Positions 23,645 through 36,748 are shown, counted from the first letter of the stretch. The stretch: 64,000 nt of DNA from Kuschelorhynchus macadamiae (GCA_030620095.1 JAUTXW010001351.1:1240001-1304000); one strand, 5' to 3'. The notes: generated by a model from the letters alone, not told the origin. A program made the numbers and translations.

Positions 23645-25519
23645 TAAAAAAACAGTATACAGACTTTTAAAAAATAGTAATTAGGTAAAAGCTATTACAA
23701 TTTAGTTTGACTTTGTGAGACAATTATTTAGACAAATAAATAATTTCACAATAATGACTTTAAATCCACAAGAGTCAATTTTTATATAGGGTTTTTAATG
23801 CTTTAGATACCGAAAAACATGTTTCTCATCGGTCTGTCGGTCTGTCTGGCAGTGCGTCTGTTTGCATGCCTGTTCGCGGCATAGTTTGACAATGACTTAG
23901 CCCATCAACTTGCAATTTACTTCAAATCTTGCACAAAGGTTAAAAACTACGTGGAAATCAACTGACAAAACTTTCGTACGAATCCAAGTTGTCGAAACAA
24001 AATGGTGCCCTAATAAAATATTTAAAAAAAATCTGCCTGCAAATCTGCTCACTACATTGATTTTAAATTTTGTGCACGAATTAAGTATGGTATAGAGGTG
24101 AGCTGATAAAATTATGGCACTAATTTAAGATGGCGGAACAAAATGGCGACCAAATAAAATGTTTGCAATCGTGAAAAAATATTTCCTATCGACAGCTAAT
24201 AAGGCGGGCTTGAGCTAGTAGAGAGAATGACATTGTTATGATAAGCAATTTCTTTGCAGACCATTTCAATTGATACCACAAAAAATAGTTGTTTATCCTT
24301 TTTTAACACGTATACAGCCTACTTAATTTCTTATACATTTGTCTTTCCTTAGTTACTGCATTTGATCAAATCGATGTTAATAAAAATTGGTATGAAATAA
24401 ATGCCATATACAAAAATCTGTTTAAATATTTAATATATTGATTCTTATTAAAATGTAATTGTTTCAAACTGATCGCATTAAATTAATATTAATACAGAAA
24501 ACATTAGAATGCAATAACGACTTTGTGGAGATTTCAACCGTATGAAGGCAAATCTGATTTAAGAAGTCATGTAATAAAAAAAATTAATTTATTTTTATCG
24601 CATATCAAAAAAAATTAAAGCATCTTTTACGATATCATTTATTTTAAATATCAATTCCATTAACACCCTAAAAATGTAAATAGAATAATGCTCATTATTT
24701 TTACCATGGAAATTAAAATACTTGCAATATAAATTTGAATAAATAAATAAATTAATTCGAGATTTAATTGTATAGGAGTTGTGGAATTTAAATGATTAGC
24801 TGGTATAAGGTAACTGGTTTTATTTAATATGCATTGCTTTCATTTCGAATTTTTATTAATGTCGATTCTTCTGAATATCAATTTTCATTGAATGCAGCCA
24901 CCTTCTTTCAATTTTAATTATCGGACGTGGAGTAATCTAGTACCAAGTTAGGGACAACAAAAGCAGAAATCTGTAATTTTTTAATACCTGAGTTTCTGGC
25001 TAGGCATGCGTTCGAAGATTTAAATGTGCATCTAAAATTAACCGACGCATTGTGCATGACGTCAGGACGAGTCGGATGCAAATAATGAAAAACATATTCG
25101 TAGGTAATCAATGACAGTTAAAACGTGATTAATTATTGTTCGATTGGGAATGCTTAGTTATTAAATCATTGGGGAATACGATATACACTCTTATATTTAA
25201 AATGCGACCGCGTACAAAATTACAGATCATAATGAAAAAAACGAACGTATCTAGCTCCCAACATCCTATTCCAAAACAAGCTATTCTACAATCCTTTGAT
25301 GATTTTCTGGTCTAATCTACAATCGGTCATATATGGTAGAGCAATGACAACGATTTTTGACTTAGGGTTTATATTTATACCAGAATAAAGAAAACAAGGT
25401 TTTGAATTTCCCGGCTATAATTCACAGATTACCACACACTGTAATTTGTAATGCAAATTGCAATTTCTCCTGGAAGCTGTGTGCCGGCGGCATGCTCTAC
25501 AGCAGGCTACTTAAATGTG
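23645..25519. other. Non-coding stretch with dispersed repeat copy
   Basis: 23830-24170 contains TCGGTCTGTCGGTCTGTCTG and, near 24130, AGATGGCGGAACAAAATGGC, matching 18340-18390. Otherwise AT-rich and featureless. Confidence 0.45.
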
Positions 25520-25527
25520 ATTTAAAG

Positions 25528-25855
25528 TAGGCTGACCAGATTTTTTTAAGATGAAAAGAGTACATTTTGACGAAATGTAAAAATAGGTACCAGCATGTAA
25601 TAATTAAGTAAAGTCTTGTCATTTTCGCAGAATTCAATGACTTACAATAATAATTATAATACACATAATAATATGGACTAAAAATAACAAAAATAATTAG
25701 AAAATGGCACCAGATTTCGCAAAATAGAGATCATTTGTAGCAGATTTCGCAAAATAGAGAATATTTGTCGTATTTATGGAAATAGTAAGAGTACCGGAGT
25801 ACATAGACCTGAAGAAGAGAACATTCCTCTTAAAAAGAGTATATCTGGTCACCCT
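25528..25855. mobile_element. MITE, probably hAT-type
   Basis: A 328-bp non-coding element. Its ends are imperfect inverted repeats: left TAGGCTGACCAGAT, right (reversed) AGGGTGACCAGAT, both followed by T- and AAGA-containing text. It is flanked by the 8-bp direct repeat ATTTAAAG (25520-25527 and 25856-25863). TAGGGTGACC-like ends with 8-bp duplications are typical of hAT-derived MITEs. Inside, a CAGATTTCGCAAAATAGAGA unit is repeated twice (25711 and 25740). Confidence 0.75.
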
Positions 25856-25863
25856 ATTTAAAG

Positions 25864-27550
25864 CAAACTGTAGTAAGCTTATATAGGTATATCACTATAA
25901 CTTTATTTACAATATTTATTTGATAATTAGGACACTATTTTCATGTTTGTCTCCCTTGTTTAATATGTGAGTAATTATATAATTTATAGGTATGTGCACT
26001 TCACTTTCAAAGCTGCGTCTCGATCAAGATACGAATTTACAAAAATACACATCTACCCAGTGGTGTATTTAGAATGCCGTCTTAGAAGGGGAGGCAAACA
26101 TTTGATAACTAAAAAAAAGTTCTAGGTTCTTGTTGGAACAACATAAGCATGAAGACTAAAAAAACACAGTGTTCAATGTTTGTGAGGTAAAAGTCCTGAA
26201 ATGCTTTATATAATGTAATTTTTGCTTGGATTATTAGCCGTGGGGGAAGGGGGGTGCGGGGTGCATTTGTCTCCTGCACCTACCCAAACCCGAAACTGTC
26301 GTATGTTGGAATACAGAACCGCGACCGCGAAGAAGAAACGTCGAATTTCAAATCTATGTGCACCATCTTGTTGATAATGAAAAGTAGCTATAAAGATATA
26401 AAATTTATTTTGTGATATCTCTTCAAATGCAGCCTGAAAAAAATAAAGTGTATATAGCTGATTTTACGTACGTATATCCTCGGAGGTAGTCAGAATTGTC
26501 TAACTTTGTCAGCTACTTATTATTCGATGTTAAATTGCGCAACTTTGCCCTATTTTAACCGACATTGTATCTCTTACGGTTTCCAAGATCTCAATGCTTG
26601 TACCTCGAATTTGTAACACTCTGCATATGTTTGCGTGTTTTGATTCTTTGGGACCATTGCGGTATACCACCTCAATGGTTGAGATATTCCAAGTACAACC
26701 ATATGTTATTCTCACATTGAATGCTATTTTTTAATTAATTTTTATTTTTCAATCTAGAGTGCTGTGATTTGGCAAAAACTATTAACTTACCTCCAAGAAG
26801 CCTGGAAAAAATAAAATTATCTGTCTATTCACTAAGCATCTTTTATACCTATTTAAATATTAATTAAACGACTTTTTTAGAAAAACTCATTTTTTTAAGG
26901 TCGCTCTTCGGGATTAGCCTTTGCGAATAAAATATAATGATACTCCACAACAATATGCAGTATTTTAAAAAATCGGCAAATAATATTCCTTATTTAAAAA
27001 ACAAAAGTTAATAGCAGGAATTTGGAACTAAAAGAAGATATGGCAACACTGTTAAATACAGTAATATATATCATAAAACAAAATAGGTAAAAACCCAAAG
27101 TGGAGGTGCTACAGATAGAACGTTTAAACACGGATTTCAGATTTCAGAACATAGAAATAGCTTTTTGGATAAAAAATGAGATTCAGCTTTTGCTGGAACA
27201 ACATTCATTGCTTTATTTTACACCTACCAATAAAATAAAGGTTGTATTGTTTGATTGAAATTGTAATATCATTGTATAAAAGGGGGCTTAACAATAGTGG
27301 TTGTATACATATATACATTTGATAAATTAAAAAATAAATCAGAATTCAATGGCCGATTCAAATTATAAACCTTTAATCAACAACAGATTCAGACATTATC
27401 ACTAACCGAGAAAATAAGTGTTACTTCCCAGATTGTTTTGTTTTTGTTTTGTAATCTGTGACAACTAAAATCTCGAAGTGTTGAAAGTAGTTTGCCGAAC
27501 CGTCGTCATCGCACGTCATGCGAATACTATTTTTTACCTCCGCCCTCCCA
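25864..27550. other. AT-rich stretch, no gene; possible old hAT end
   Basis: CAGTGGTGTATTTAGAATGCC near 26070 looks like a hAT-type terminus, but no matching right end was found. Nothing else is recognised. Confidence 0.35.
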
Positions 27551-27559
27551 CTTCATAAA

Positions 27560-28180
27560 TTGAATGTACGCAAAGCTGAATACAATTATCACTGCACTAT
27601 TATTAGTAGAATCGTTGGTGAAGAATGTATGTAATTGTTTCCGTAGAATACTTTACAATGTAGACTATTTTGGTTATTCCAATAATTTAATAAAAAATAT
27701 TCCATTTATTATTACAAAGGACGATATGGAACAAGAAAAAAGGGTTTTCGCAGTTTTGTTTTTATTCAAAACTAAAGAAATATGTATTAACCAACCAACC
27801 AAAAAGCATTTAATATTCACTTGTGGATGGAAAAACTTTGCATCAAGTTGGACAGTGGCGTAGCTATACCACGCGCAAACTTATTATGAATCATCTTTTT
27901 GTTTTAGTCATCAATTGTCTTCTGTTTCATAGGAGGCCTTTTGTCCGCCAATGCGGTGCGGAGGCCAAAATTTGTAGCCACGCCACAGAATTTGGACGCA
28001 TTTTTTCATTAACAAAATGACATTTGAACTAAAAGTTTAATTAAAAAAATGCCTTTATGCGATAAATGTATCAAAAATATATGGTACAATGTAGGTTTGC
28101 CTACATTCGGTAAAGTGAAAAAGCATCAAATTAAAACAATGAGAAAAAATTGAAACTGATAGTTATAAAATACAAAAGAC
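27560..28180 (+). repeat. Dispersed repeat, related to 35210-35500
   Basis: Blocks in the same order occur here and at 35210-35500: ATCACTGCACTATTATTAGT / GTCACTGCACTTTTAATAAT followed by AGAATCG, then TAATAAAAATAT...CATTTAT, then GCTTGCCTACATTCGGT / GTTTGCCTACATTCGGT followed by an ATGAGAAAA block. This copy is lengthened by a MITE at 27853. The repeat is non-coding; its family was not identified. Confidence 0.55.
27853..27988. mobile_element. hAT-type MITE, 136 bp
   Basis: Ends CAGTGGCGTAGCTA on the left and (reversed) CTGTGGCGTGGCTA on the right. The flanking 8-mers are AAGTTGGA (27845-27852) and AATTTGGA (27989-27996), matching at seven of eight positions. End sequence, size and 8-bp duplication are as expected for a non-autonomous hAT element. 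It sits inside the older dispersed repeat. The short frames crossing it are not genes. Confidence 0.8.
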
Positions 28181-28424
28181 ACAACTTTTTCTCTTAGCAT
28201 TTTTCAAAATTTTAAAGATAAGTACATTTTCCTGTAATTTATTGAGAAAAATGTTGACAGTTGACTAACTTTTTTATCATTTCGCATTATTTTCCGAGCA
28301 AAAGCTTATTGCCAATTCAGATTGTACTTAAATCAATTATTATTTAAAAAAACACATATGATGTGTTTACTAGTCACACTGAATATACTACTACTATATA
28401 TGTATATGTTCCCAAAATTTTGCA

Positions 28425-28619
28425 ATGAACGCTTGTACTATTGAGTCTATTGACAATGAGCTATCGCAAATCCATAATAAACAAACTAAATTAGAGAGAA
28501 AAATATTTAAAATGCGACATTCCCTGAATCAAAAAAATAGAAAGTACTGCAATGGGCTTCTCACCAAAACCAGCGGTGGCTTATCTACTACAATATACTT
28601 AAAGAAATTCAAAATCTGA
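28425..28619 (+). other. Unrecognised short frame, helical and charged
   Basis: A 64-codon frame from ATG. Residues about 10-40 (ELSQIHNKQTKLERKIFKMR) have heptad-like spacing of hydrophobics with many Lys/Glu/Gln, as in a coiled coil. The rest is unremarkable. It resembles no family I can name. It lies upstream, on the same strand, of the open block at 29148, so the two could be parts of one gene. No splice sites joining them could be established. Confidence 0.2.
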
Positions 28620-29147
28620 ATTCTCTTCAGAAACTTTTTAATATTTTAGATTTTTTTGATATTTTGCACAGTATACGGTTAATAAGAAAATGGTCCATTC
28701 ATGCATAGCAAATGTCAGTTTCAAATTGTATTATTTAAATAAGGTATGCATGAATACCGTACAATATACTTAAAAAATAAAAAAACACCGAAAAGTTACA
28801 GGACAAAATGGGGAAATCGATTTTGGCAGTGATGTTTTTGTATACATTTCGGGAGGGTTAAACGCATTGCAATCTTAAAAGAAATAGCACCTTGAAGATT
28901 TTTTCTAAAACGTATTAAGTCTTTAACCTATTAATCTATTAAGCAAAGAGTTTGCCAATCTATGTTTCGAAAAAAAAACTTATTAGAAAATTTTTTATGG
29001 AGCGGAGAACGCTTCAGGTGCTACCGCTGTTTTTACTTAGAAGTTGTCGTATATGTCCAGTTTACAGGCAAAAACTAATTATCTCTTGTTCTAGCTACAG
29101 ATTCCAAATTCTTTTAAAAATATCAAAAAATAAAAAAAAATACATAA

Positions 29148-29473
29148 ATTTGGACCCGGGACGTCTTCACAATTTTCAGTTTTCCTTTAACAGGAGACAG
29201 GAGATCTAATTGGAGAAATGATGAATTAAATGTTCCGATCGATTTATCTCACAAGCAATTTTATTTAGGAAAAGAATCATCAGGACCTTTTTGTTTAGGA
29301 TATCATCACCGTCATTTATTACATTTACCTATTTGCTCTATCTGCAATATTTTGATAGATATTGAAACTGAAAAGGCTTATCAAAAAGCTACAAAAGAAA
29401 ACTTTTGCCTGCTTCCTAATTTCCTGACATCCGAGTTAATCAGCAGTTATTGGAATTCTATTTTCGTAAATTA
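29148..29473 (+). other. Unrecognised open block, possible terminal exon
   Basis: A stop-to-stop frame of about 108 codons on the plus strand, without its own Met near the start. An acceptor-like TTTTCCTTTAACAG ends at 29193. If used, the exon would be about 280 bp and end with TAA at 29471-29473. The translated text is well mixed and not low-complexity: NDELNVPIDLSHKQFYLGKE, then CLGYHHRHLLHLPICSICN with a His/Cys cluster that could bind metal, then a helical KAYQKATKENF and an end SELISSYWNSIF. In AT-rich surroundings full of stops this is unusually protein-like. No family is recognised; a host exon or an unfamiliar transposon or viral relic are all possible. Confidence 0.35.
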
Positions 29474-29479
29474 AATTTT

Positions 29480-32070
29480 ATAAAAAATCCCAAGTATTTT
29501 TAGAGTCTTAGGGGGTCCAGATATCTAAAATCTAAAAAATCGGTAAATCGCCTTTACCCCCAACTTACCTCGTAGAGAATTTTACTGCGTACATATACAG
29601 GGTTATTCACGGTGAGTGGCCCATTACGATATCTGGAAAACCTACAAATAGATTATTTTGGTATATATCTATGTTTTCTAAATGAAACGTCCTGTATATT
29701 ATTACATTTTTTGATTGTGCAGAAGATTCTAAACACTTTTTGTGTGAATACAGGAAACCATTTTATTTACAAGTTATGCCCATTTAAATTAAAGTTAAAA
29801 TTTAAAAAACTGTTGTTACTGAATTGTACAGTAATTTATTTCTGTTTTTAATTTGAGTCAAATCGGTTTGCGCGAATAAATGTATAATTTTCATTTCATG
29901 TTTTGCAAAGAAGTTTACAATCCTAGACATTTTTATAACATATTCAAAAAGCCTGGATATTTTAACCTAAAAAAGCTGAGCTAATTTAAGTCGGTCCGAG
30001 AACGTAGAAAAATTTTGCCAAACCCCTTTATTTTTCATGCAGAATACGGGACTTCTCTCGTTATGAATATTTCATTTTATTATGAACAGTGAAGTATGAC
30101 CCGATTTAGTTCCCCACATAGTCATTTAGTAACACATATTAAATTGCGTTTTCTTTCATATTTGCATACCAAAAAAATTGAGGAGGGAATTTCCAGATTG
30201 TTTTGAGATGTCCATAAAAATATTAAATAATAAAATTTCGACTAGCAAAAAAATTGTGTAACCAAAAGTTTTATATTATGTCACTCACTCACCTGTAGTT
30301 AGTGAACTACAGGTGCTATCTGTTTTAAGTGCACATAAGGACTAGATTTTCAGTAATGAAATATATCTCCATTTTTCAAAATATATCAATATTCCTTTCT
30401 ATTTATTTATTTATTTACACAATAGGAATACATACAGATACAATATCCAAAATAGTATTCATGATATGGGTAGAAATACAGTGGGGTAATGTTATAATTA
30501 ATCAACAAATTTTACAAAATCGGCTTAATCAAATAAATCAATAGATACAAAATAAATTTTTAGTATATTTTTTAAAAGTGGGCAATGACATTTCGAAAAC
30601 GTCTCTGTTATTACAAATTATATTAAACGTTTTTTTTTATTTGGCCAGAGTTGGTCTTTCGAAATGGTGTTATAAAAGTCTCGTTATGTCGGAGATCTCT
30701 TACTGGTTCATATAAAATTATTTTTGCTAACCATCTGATTTACCCGTTATTATTTTATAAAAGGTAATCAAATCTCAAGTTTTCCTTCTGCCAATGAGAG
30801 AAATCATAGAAAAGTGCCTCAAAAATGAAAAATAGTTTTTATCAATTATCAAAATGTTCGCCTTTAGCGCCAAACGCTTTAAAAATTTATTTTGTATGCT
30901 TTCCAAACTTCTTTCATAAGTGACATACTGTGGATTCCAAACCACTGAGGAGAATGGTCCATAAATATAGATCTTGATTCACTAGGACTAACCTTCTCGT
31001 ATTGAGCTAAAAATAGTTTTGGTGTGAAGGTTGACTGATTTTCTATATAATAAGGCAGCTGCGTAACTCTGCTAATGTTTAGCGGTGAGTACATTATTTT
31101 TTAAAGTATGTAATAATGTGATCCATTTTAGGCGACTTCAAAAAAGTGGATATGCCCAATTCGGTACTAGGTATTTTGTATGCATGTACAGCGGTTAATC
31201 CGTGATTATTTGATCGATAATTTTTCAGAAAGAGTTCAGGGTATTGCAGGGGTGGTTGCAGGGTAAACTTATCGAAAAAAGAAGTAAAATTGGATGAATG
31301 GCGCCATTTTGAATCTTCCTCTGCGAGATATTTTCCCAAATAACTTTGAAATGCTTCTACACATTGCCTTGATTTGATGTATGAAGTATAATTAAGTAAT
31401 TTGAGTGACCTTGACGTGCATCTTCCAACGTATTATAAATCTTGTCTTAATGGATGTTGAAAATATTTAATAACTTGTTTCTTGGTAGAAAAAATCGGGT
31501 GTTAATAAACTAAGTGTATGGCGGCGAAAGGGAAGGAAAATAGAAGAAAAGGAGGGTCCTTTAAAAATACTGAGTTGTGTATGGTTTTTGAGATTTTTAA
31601 GGGCACGAAGTTAATTTTAATTCTTGACAATTTGAATTGATGATTTTCCATGCATAAGTGTAGATAGCGCTTATACGTTAGGGTAGTGCTGGCGCGCTTA
31701 TTACAAAATAATAAAAACGGCGTAATGGCGCCAATTTTCCGCGATAACAATAAAATGGTTTAATATATTGCCTCAAATTTGAGTGCTTGGGTAGGACAGC
31801 AAATTTTCTACTTGTCAGGCTATTTCTCCAGCTAATTTTATTATTTTTTAATGTTGATAATATTTTACGACTTTTTTCTGGACACAACATATTTTTTGTT
31901 TTAGTAACTGTTTGAGAGGTGGTGAAATTGAAAGGAGGGAATGATTCAAATCATCGTGTTTACTATGGTTTTCGGGAATTTTAGGGGCCCGAAGTTCAAT
32001 TTTATTGTTGATGTTCTATACATGTGTATAGATTTACCCTGTTTATTTCAATAAAAGTGCCTAAAAAACC
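29480..32070. other. AT-rich stretch with small repeats
   Basis: TACAGGGTTATTCAC at 29596 is a mariner-MITE-like terminus. 31579-31628 and 31962-32012 are diverged direct copies sharing TATGGTTTT..G..ATTTT followed by AGGG and CACGAAGTT / CCCGAAGTT. No gene recognised; the frames on the minus strand at 30879-31890 have no family features. Confidence 0.4.
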
Positions 32071-32077
32071 TGCCTGT

Positions 32078-32242
32078 AAAAAACAGTATTTTATTCAATC
32101 TTGGAAATTTGACTTTATGAATTCGGCGACACGATTCTGATTACATGAATGCATTTTGTGTGATGTATTTGGCCATTAAGCCTTAGTTGGATACCGACTT
32201 TAGAAAGTCAAATTTCCAAAACAGACTAAAATATTGTGTTTC
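32078..32242. repeat. Fold-back (inverted repeat) element
   Basis: The arms 32078-32126 and 32195-32242 are imperfect inverted repeats of about 48 bp around a core TTGGAAATTTGACTTT and its reverse. Matching TATTTTA blocks and a CGG end lie outside and inside the core. The spacer is about 68 bp. The arrangement suggests a small fold-back MITE; no target duplication was confirmed. Confidence 0.55.
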
Positions 32243-35205
32243 ATTTTTCAGAGTTTTTGTTTTAAGGTGGATTTATTTTTGTATATGACAATCTTTATTG
32301 ATGAGTAACAACGTGGCTTAGGTAAGATTTGGTTGTCATATAGCTATTGAAGCATAACCTATTTCCGAATTATTAAAATATTTTGGTCTTAAGAGCATCT
32401 AGTTATTATATTAATATTTGATTTTTTCGCAGTCTTGTCCTTAGTGCAATGCAGAAATACCAAATTTTTACTATTTTTATATGTTTAAAACACATACAAC
32501 AATAAAAAATATGCTAAATTTTCAATCCATTTAAAACTCTGAGCGAGCAACAACTACACAATATCCAACTTTCTGCATCGTGTTGTAACAGTGCTAACAT
32601 GTCAGCCTGATTTAAACTTGCAAATAACAATGAAACAATTCTACCACTAGTATTTCTAGATAACTTATCCTAGAAGTGTAACTGCATTATCGAGCCTCTG
32701 TGAGCAAGTAAATACACTAAGGAAATGTTAATTAAATTATTATCACTTTAATGATAGTTGCACCTTTTTTGAAATATGAAAACCCGTTGACTTTTACAAA
32801 TCTTTATTTTAAACCTAAAAAATAACAATTTAATGAGTTAGGAGAATATAAATATCGGCTTGTTTATAATTTTTCAGTTCAGAAACTAGTTAGGCTAACT
32901 GCCTTTGCGTAAAAAATGCTCACGAGATATTCGTATTGTGTTTTTCTTTTTAAGTGTGTCATGTAGATGATATTTAAGAGTTACCTATATCCTGAACCAT
33001 AAGAAAACTTATCAAAAAATTAAATAAAAAAGTTTCCTTTTTTATATCTTGACCCAACATATAGATAATTTCTTTATTATTAATCTGTTGTCTGTTTACC
33101 CTGTTTTATATGTTTCCTAAAAAAGTAGTAGAGAAATGATTGCCTCAGCTTTTGCCATATTAACTTTTTCCAAACTTTATCTACGCTTTTTGTTAGCATT
33201 ACTTTCCGTCAATACTCGGGGCAGATTAACATTATTGAAATTTTGCTCGAATATCCGTTTAGCCAGCGTTGGTAACCGAGTTGACAATGTAGAGGGTGTC
33301 CCGAAATTAGGTTGAGAGAAAATTTTTAACAGCGCATTCTACATCCGAAAATATGTAAAAAGTTTCATATGAACCTATATCGGGAGAAGCTCTGCTTTTA
33401 AAACACAGGCTGTCAAATATAAAATCATAGAGCCGATTTTTCGCTGATCAAAACGTGACGATGTAAATAAATAAAATTCGGTACACGTACTAAGCTTCTG
33501 GAGGTCTACAAAATAAATTTTAAATTGTGTTTTAGCTTAGATCAGTTTAGATAGTCATTTTTGATATTTTGAGCCAAAATCTTCTAATACGCACTTTTTT
33601 ACGCAGGACAGGTACTCTTATCTTACTTCATTAAAGTGCACGGTTTTCAAGGCAAACACATTTTAACATCTATTGCATACCTGGAAAATACTGCTAAAAA
33701 GATCTAAATTATCTATATTATTTTTTCTTTAAATGTCAAAAACAACTTTATATACGTTTTTGCTTCTACAAGCCAAAATTGTTTATTTCTTTAAATAAAA
33801 TTATGTATCTTAAAGTCTAGATATGTATTTTATTTGTTATTTATATATTTTTTCTTTCAAAAACTGCATTGTACCTAAATCGTACGCGACTTCTGTAGTG
33901 TAACAGAACATTCCTGATAATGAAATTTTCAATTTATCAAGAGAAGTGACACATATTAATAATTATATAACCTGTATAAAATTATTACTAAATAACTATA
34001 TGTACTTATAAATTGTGTTTCATATGTGTGTGATGGAATCCGTTACGAAGAAAGTTTCAGGTAAAGCGACTTTTTTCCGATTTTTGCTGAAAAAATATTT
34101 TTATGTGACACTTTTCCTATAGGTTGTTAATATTACTTTTAATAATATTCATATCAACTCGATAATACAGTAATTAAAGACAAGGCCGAACATTTTTTTA
34201 TATTTAAAACTGTGAAATGTGTTTTATTCCAATATCAGGTACTGATTTATTAATCAAAACTAGTCAATGTTATATTTTCCTAGCTTCACATGAACTTCCT
34301 TAATTCCTATTTTCATGTTTAGTTCAATATGACGCTTAATATAAAGAACCACGTGTTACTAAAAATTTTGAAGTCACTTATGTAAGTTCTGAAAATAGTA
34401 ATTAACGCGAATACGCGACTAGGTTTATTTATTAGGACCTATGTATCTTGGTACAAATCTATACAAAAGGCTTTGTTTGAGGTTTCGCGGAATAATTTAA
34501 ATTATGGAGCCTAACCTGAAATAGTTGGTATAATGGCGTGAGGACACAAAAGTATATTTTATTTTCCTATTAATTCTTTGGGACATCCTGGGGATATTTT
34601 CTAGTTTTCTTTGACCAGTAAGAAATATAGCTGCAACGTTCATTAAAATAAACTGCTGATCAAAATAACGGTAAGGTTTATTTGACATAAATTTAATTGT
34701 CGTTAAACGCTAGTAAGACTTATGGCCCATTTTCAGAACCTAATTTTTATACGGGGTGTATAACTTATTCTGAATGTCCCAGAATACGGTTTGATCTAAG
34801 GTACAATCATATGTAAATGTAAAATTCTCAAACATTTGATTAATTTCATTAAAGTTTTTATTATAAAATACATACGGATGGTACTAAAAGGTAAAGGTGC
34901 TCTATTCTCTATACTGCATAGAGTCTCGGATATGATATAGTGTGACCAGTAAAATAAAATTTGAGTTAAAGGAAAGTTTTTGCTAGAAAAGTAATGCAAA
35001 ATGATAACAAGAAAGCTAATCGCCCGATTTATCTTACCTCTCTAATTTTACAATGGTTCTTCTCAAAAATTTGAAGAGTAGCAAAAGAAAAATTTGTTTA
35101 TTTTGTTTCTATACCTACATACCAAATTTTAACTCTATCGGTTGACTTCAAAATTCCAGTTTTTTTTTATTTAATGTTTTTTTCACCTAGATAACGGAAT
35201 GTGCA
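32243..35205. other. AT-rich stretch, no gene seen
   Basis: AGGGTGTCCCGAAATT at 33293 is a mariner-MITE-like end without a partner. No coding sequence is recognised. Confidence 0.4.
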
Positions 35206-35209
35206 CAAA

Positions 35210-35500
35210 CGTGAATCAAACTGTCACTGCACTTTTAATAATAGAATCGAATATTTTTTTCAATTGTTTCGATAGACTTCTTTATTATTTTAGCCTCACT
35301 TGGATATTTCAATATTCTAATAAAAATATCTCATTTATGTTTTCATCAACGAAATTTCGTTTAAAATAAAAAAAAAATTAAAAAAATGATGTAGGTGATT
35401 AATTTATCAAATTTGGTAGTTTAATTCAGGCTTGCCTACATTCGGTTAGGTTAGGCATTAAATAAAAAAAAATGAGAAAATGTTGACGTGAACCGTTAGT
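35210..35500 (+). repeat. Dispersed repeat, second copy
   Basis: Homologous, block by block, to 27560-28180 but without the hAT MITE. Confidence 0.55.
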
Positions 35501-36070
35501 GTTGAAATTTGGTATATAGCATATCCATTATATGACTAATCATTTTAGTTGCGTTGGTTTTATATCCTTTTCATACAACTAATTATATAGGCATACGATT
35601 TTAGGATTTGTTTAAAAAAAACAATATTTTTTTTAAAACGTGATCCTTTATCCTTTATATCTCAGACAAGGTTTATCCGAACCGAATGGTGGTATCAGAC
35701 TTACCACCACTATGACTTTATTCCCTCCTGTGAAAATAAAATGTAATTGTTACAAGTTAACTATTAAAATAAAGTTTTTAAAATATAACAAATCTACTAA
35801 TTGTCAATATTACAAGTTTAAACAAATACTTATATATACAAAATTCAAATTGCTTTTTCTTCGTTTTAAATTCAGTATCTTAACATTTTACTATAATTTC
35901 AGTCATTGCATTGGTGTATTGCCAATATATAAACTACTTAAAATAAGTAACAATGATTTCATAATTATTATAAGTGTGCATGCAGATAATTATTGAAATG
36001 ATCGTCTGGAGACCGAGACCTTTCAACACTATTTTTTTATTTTCTACTTGATTCGTGACCTCAGATTGAT
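35501..36070. other. AT-rich stretch, no gene seen
   Basis: The 118-codon frame 35640-35996 (plus) is Lys/Ile/Tyr/Phe-rich, as expected of AT-rich non-coding DNA, and is not believed. Confidence 0.4.
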
Positions 36071-36140
36071 ATTTTGTACAGGAGGGTTGGTTGGAATCGG
36101 TCAATAATAAATCTCTAGAAGCTCAGAATTTTATTCTAGT

Positions 36141-36172
36141 CTACGTTTCGGCCTATATAAAATCATCCTCAG
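36141..36172 (-). ncRNA. Degenerate hammerhead-like motif, Penelope copy A
   Basis: On the minus strand CTGAGGA (36172-36166), a 15-base spacer in which stem II is no longer well paired, then GGCCGAAACGTAG. The first and last core boxes are kept and the stem has decayed. Confidence 0.35.
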
Positions 36173-36748
36173 GACTCTAAAAATATTTAACATGGTTTAT
36201 ATCATGCGTTACATATTTAACAATAGTTACATAATAATTATAGATCTAGAGGAATAATATTAGACTAACATAATTAAAATGAAAGATACTAAATAGCTTT
36301 AAACATCGAAACATTCACAATTCTTTTACGAGACAATACGAAATTTACAAAGATTTAGATTACAAATTATTATTATAAGAGGTGCAATGGTACATTCATA
36401 TACATAAAGACACTTATTTTTAAAAATCAATCATACACTAATTCCTACAATTATCAGGATATTTGCTACTTACAAACAAGGCAGAACTCCATCTCAAATC
36501 AGAACATATATTTAAAACTGGATAAACTATTAGATAAAGGATTTTAAGAGATCGTACCATGGCCTAGCTAGTACTAAAATAAATATATTTATTTGTCTGT
36601 ACCTTCGCATACCATCAGTCGATATCTCACTTCTAAAAAAATTTGGAATTTTGATTTATTTATAGTTTTCTAAAATTTACTGCTCGGAGATATTGTTATT
36701 GCTATAGAGGGTGTTGACAAAATTTAATTATGTTAAAGTATGATGTAC

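Noticed and set aside
26068..26290. hAT MITE starting CAGTGGTGTATTT
   Set aside because: Only a left-end-like string; no inverted partner or duplication found.
35640..35996. 118-codon plus-strand frame
   Set aside because: Composition is that of AT-rich non-coding DNA (Lys, Ile, Tyr, Phe, Asn) and no motif is visible.
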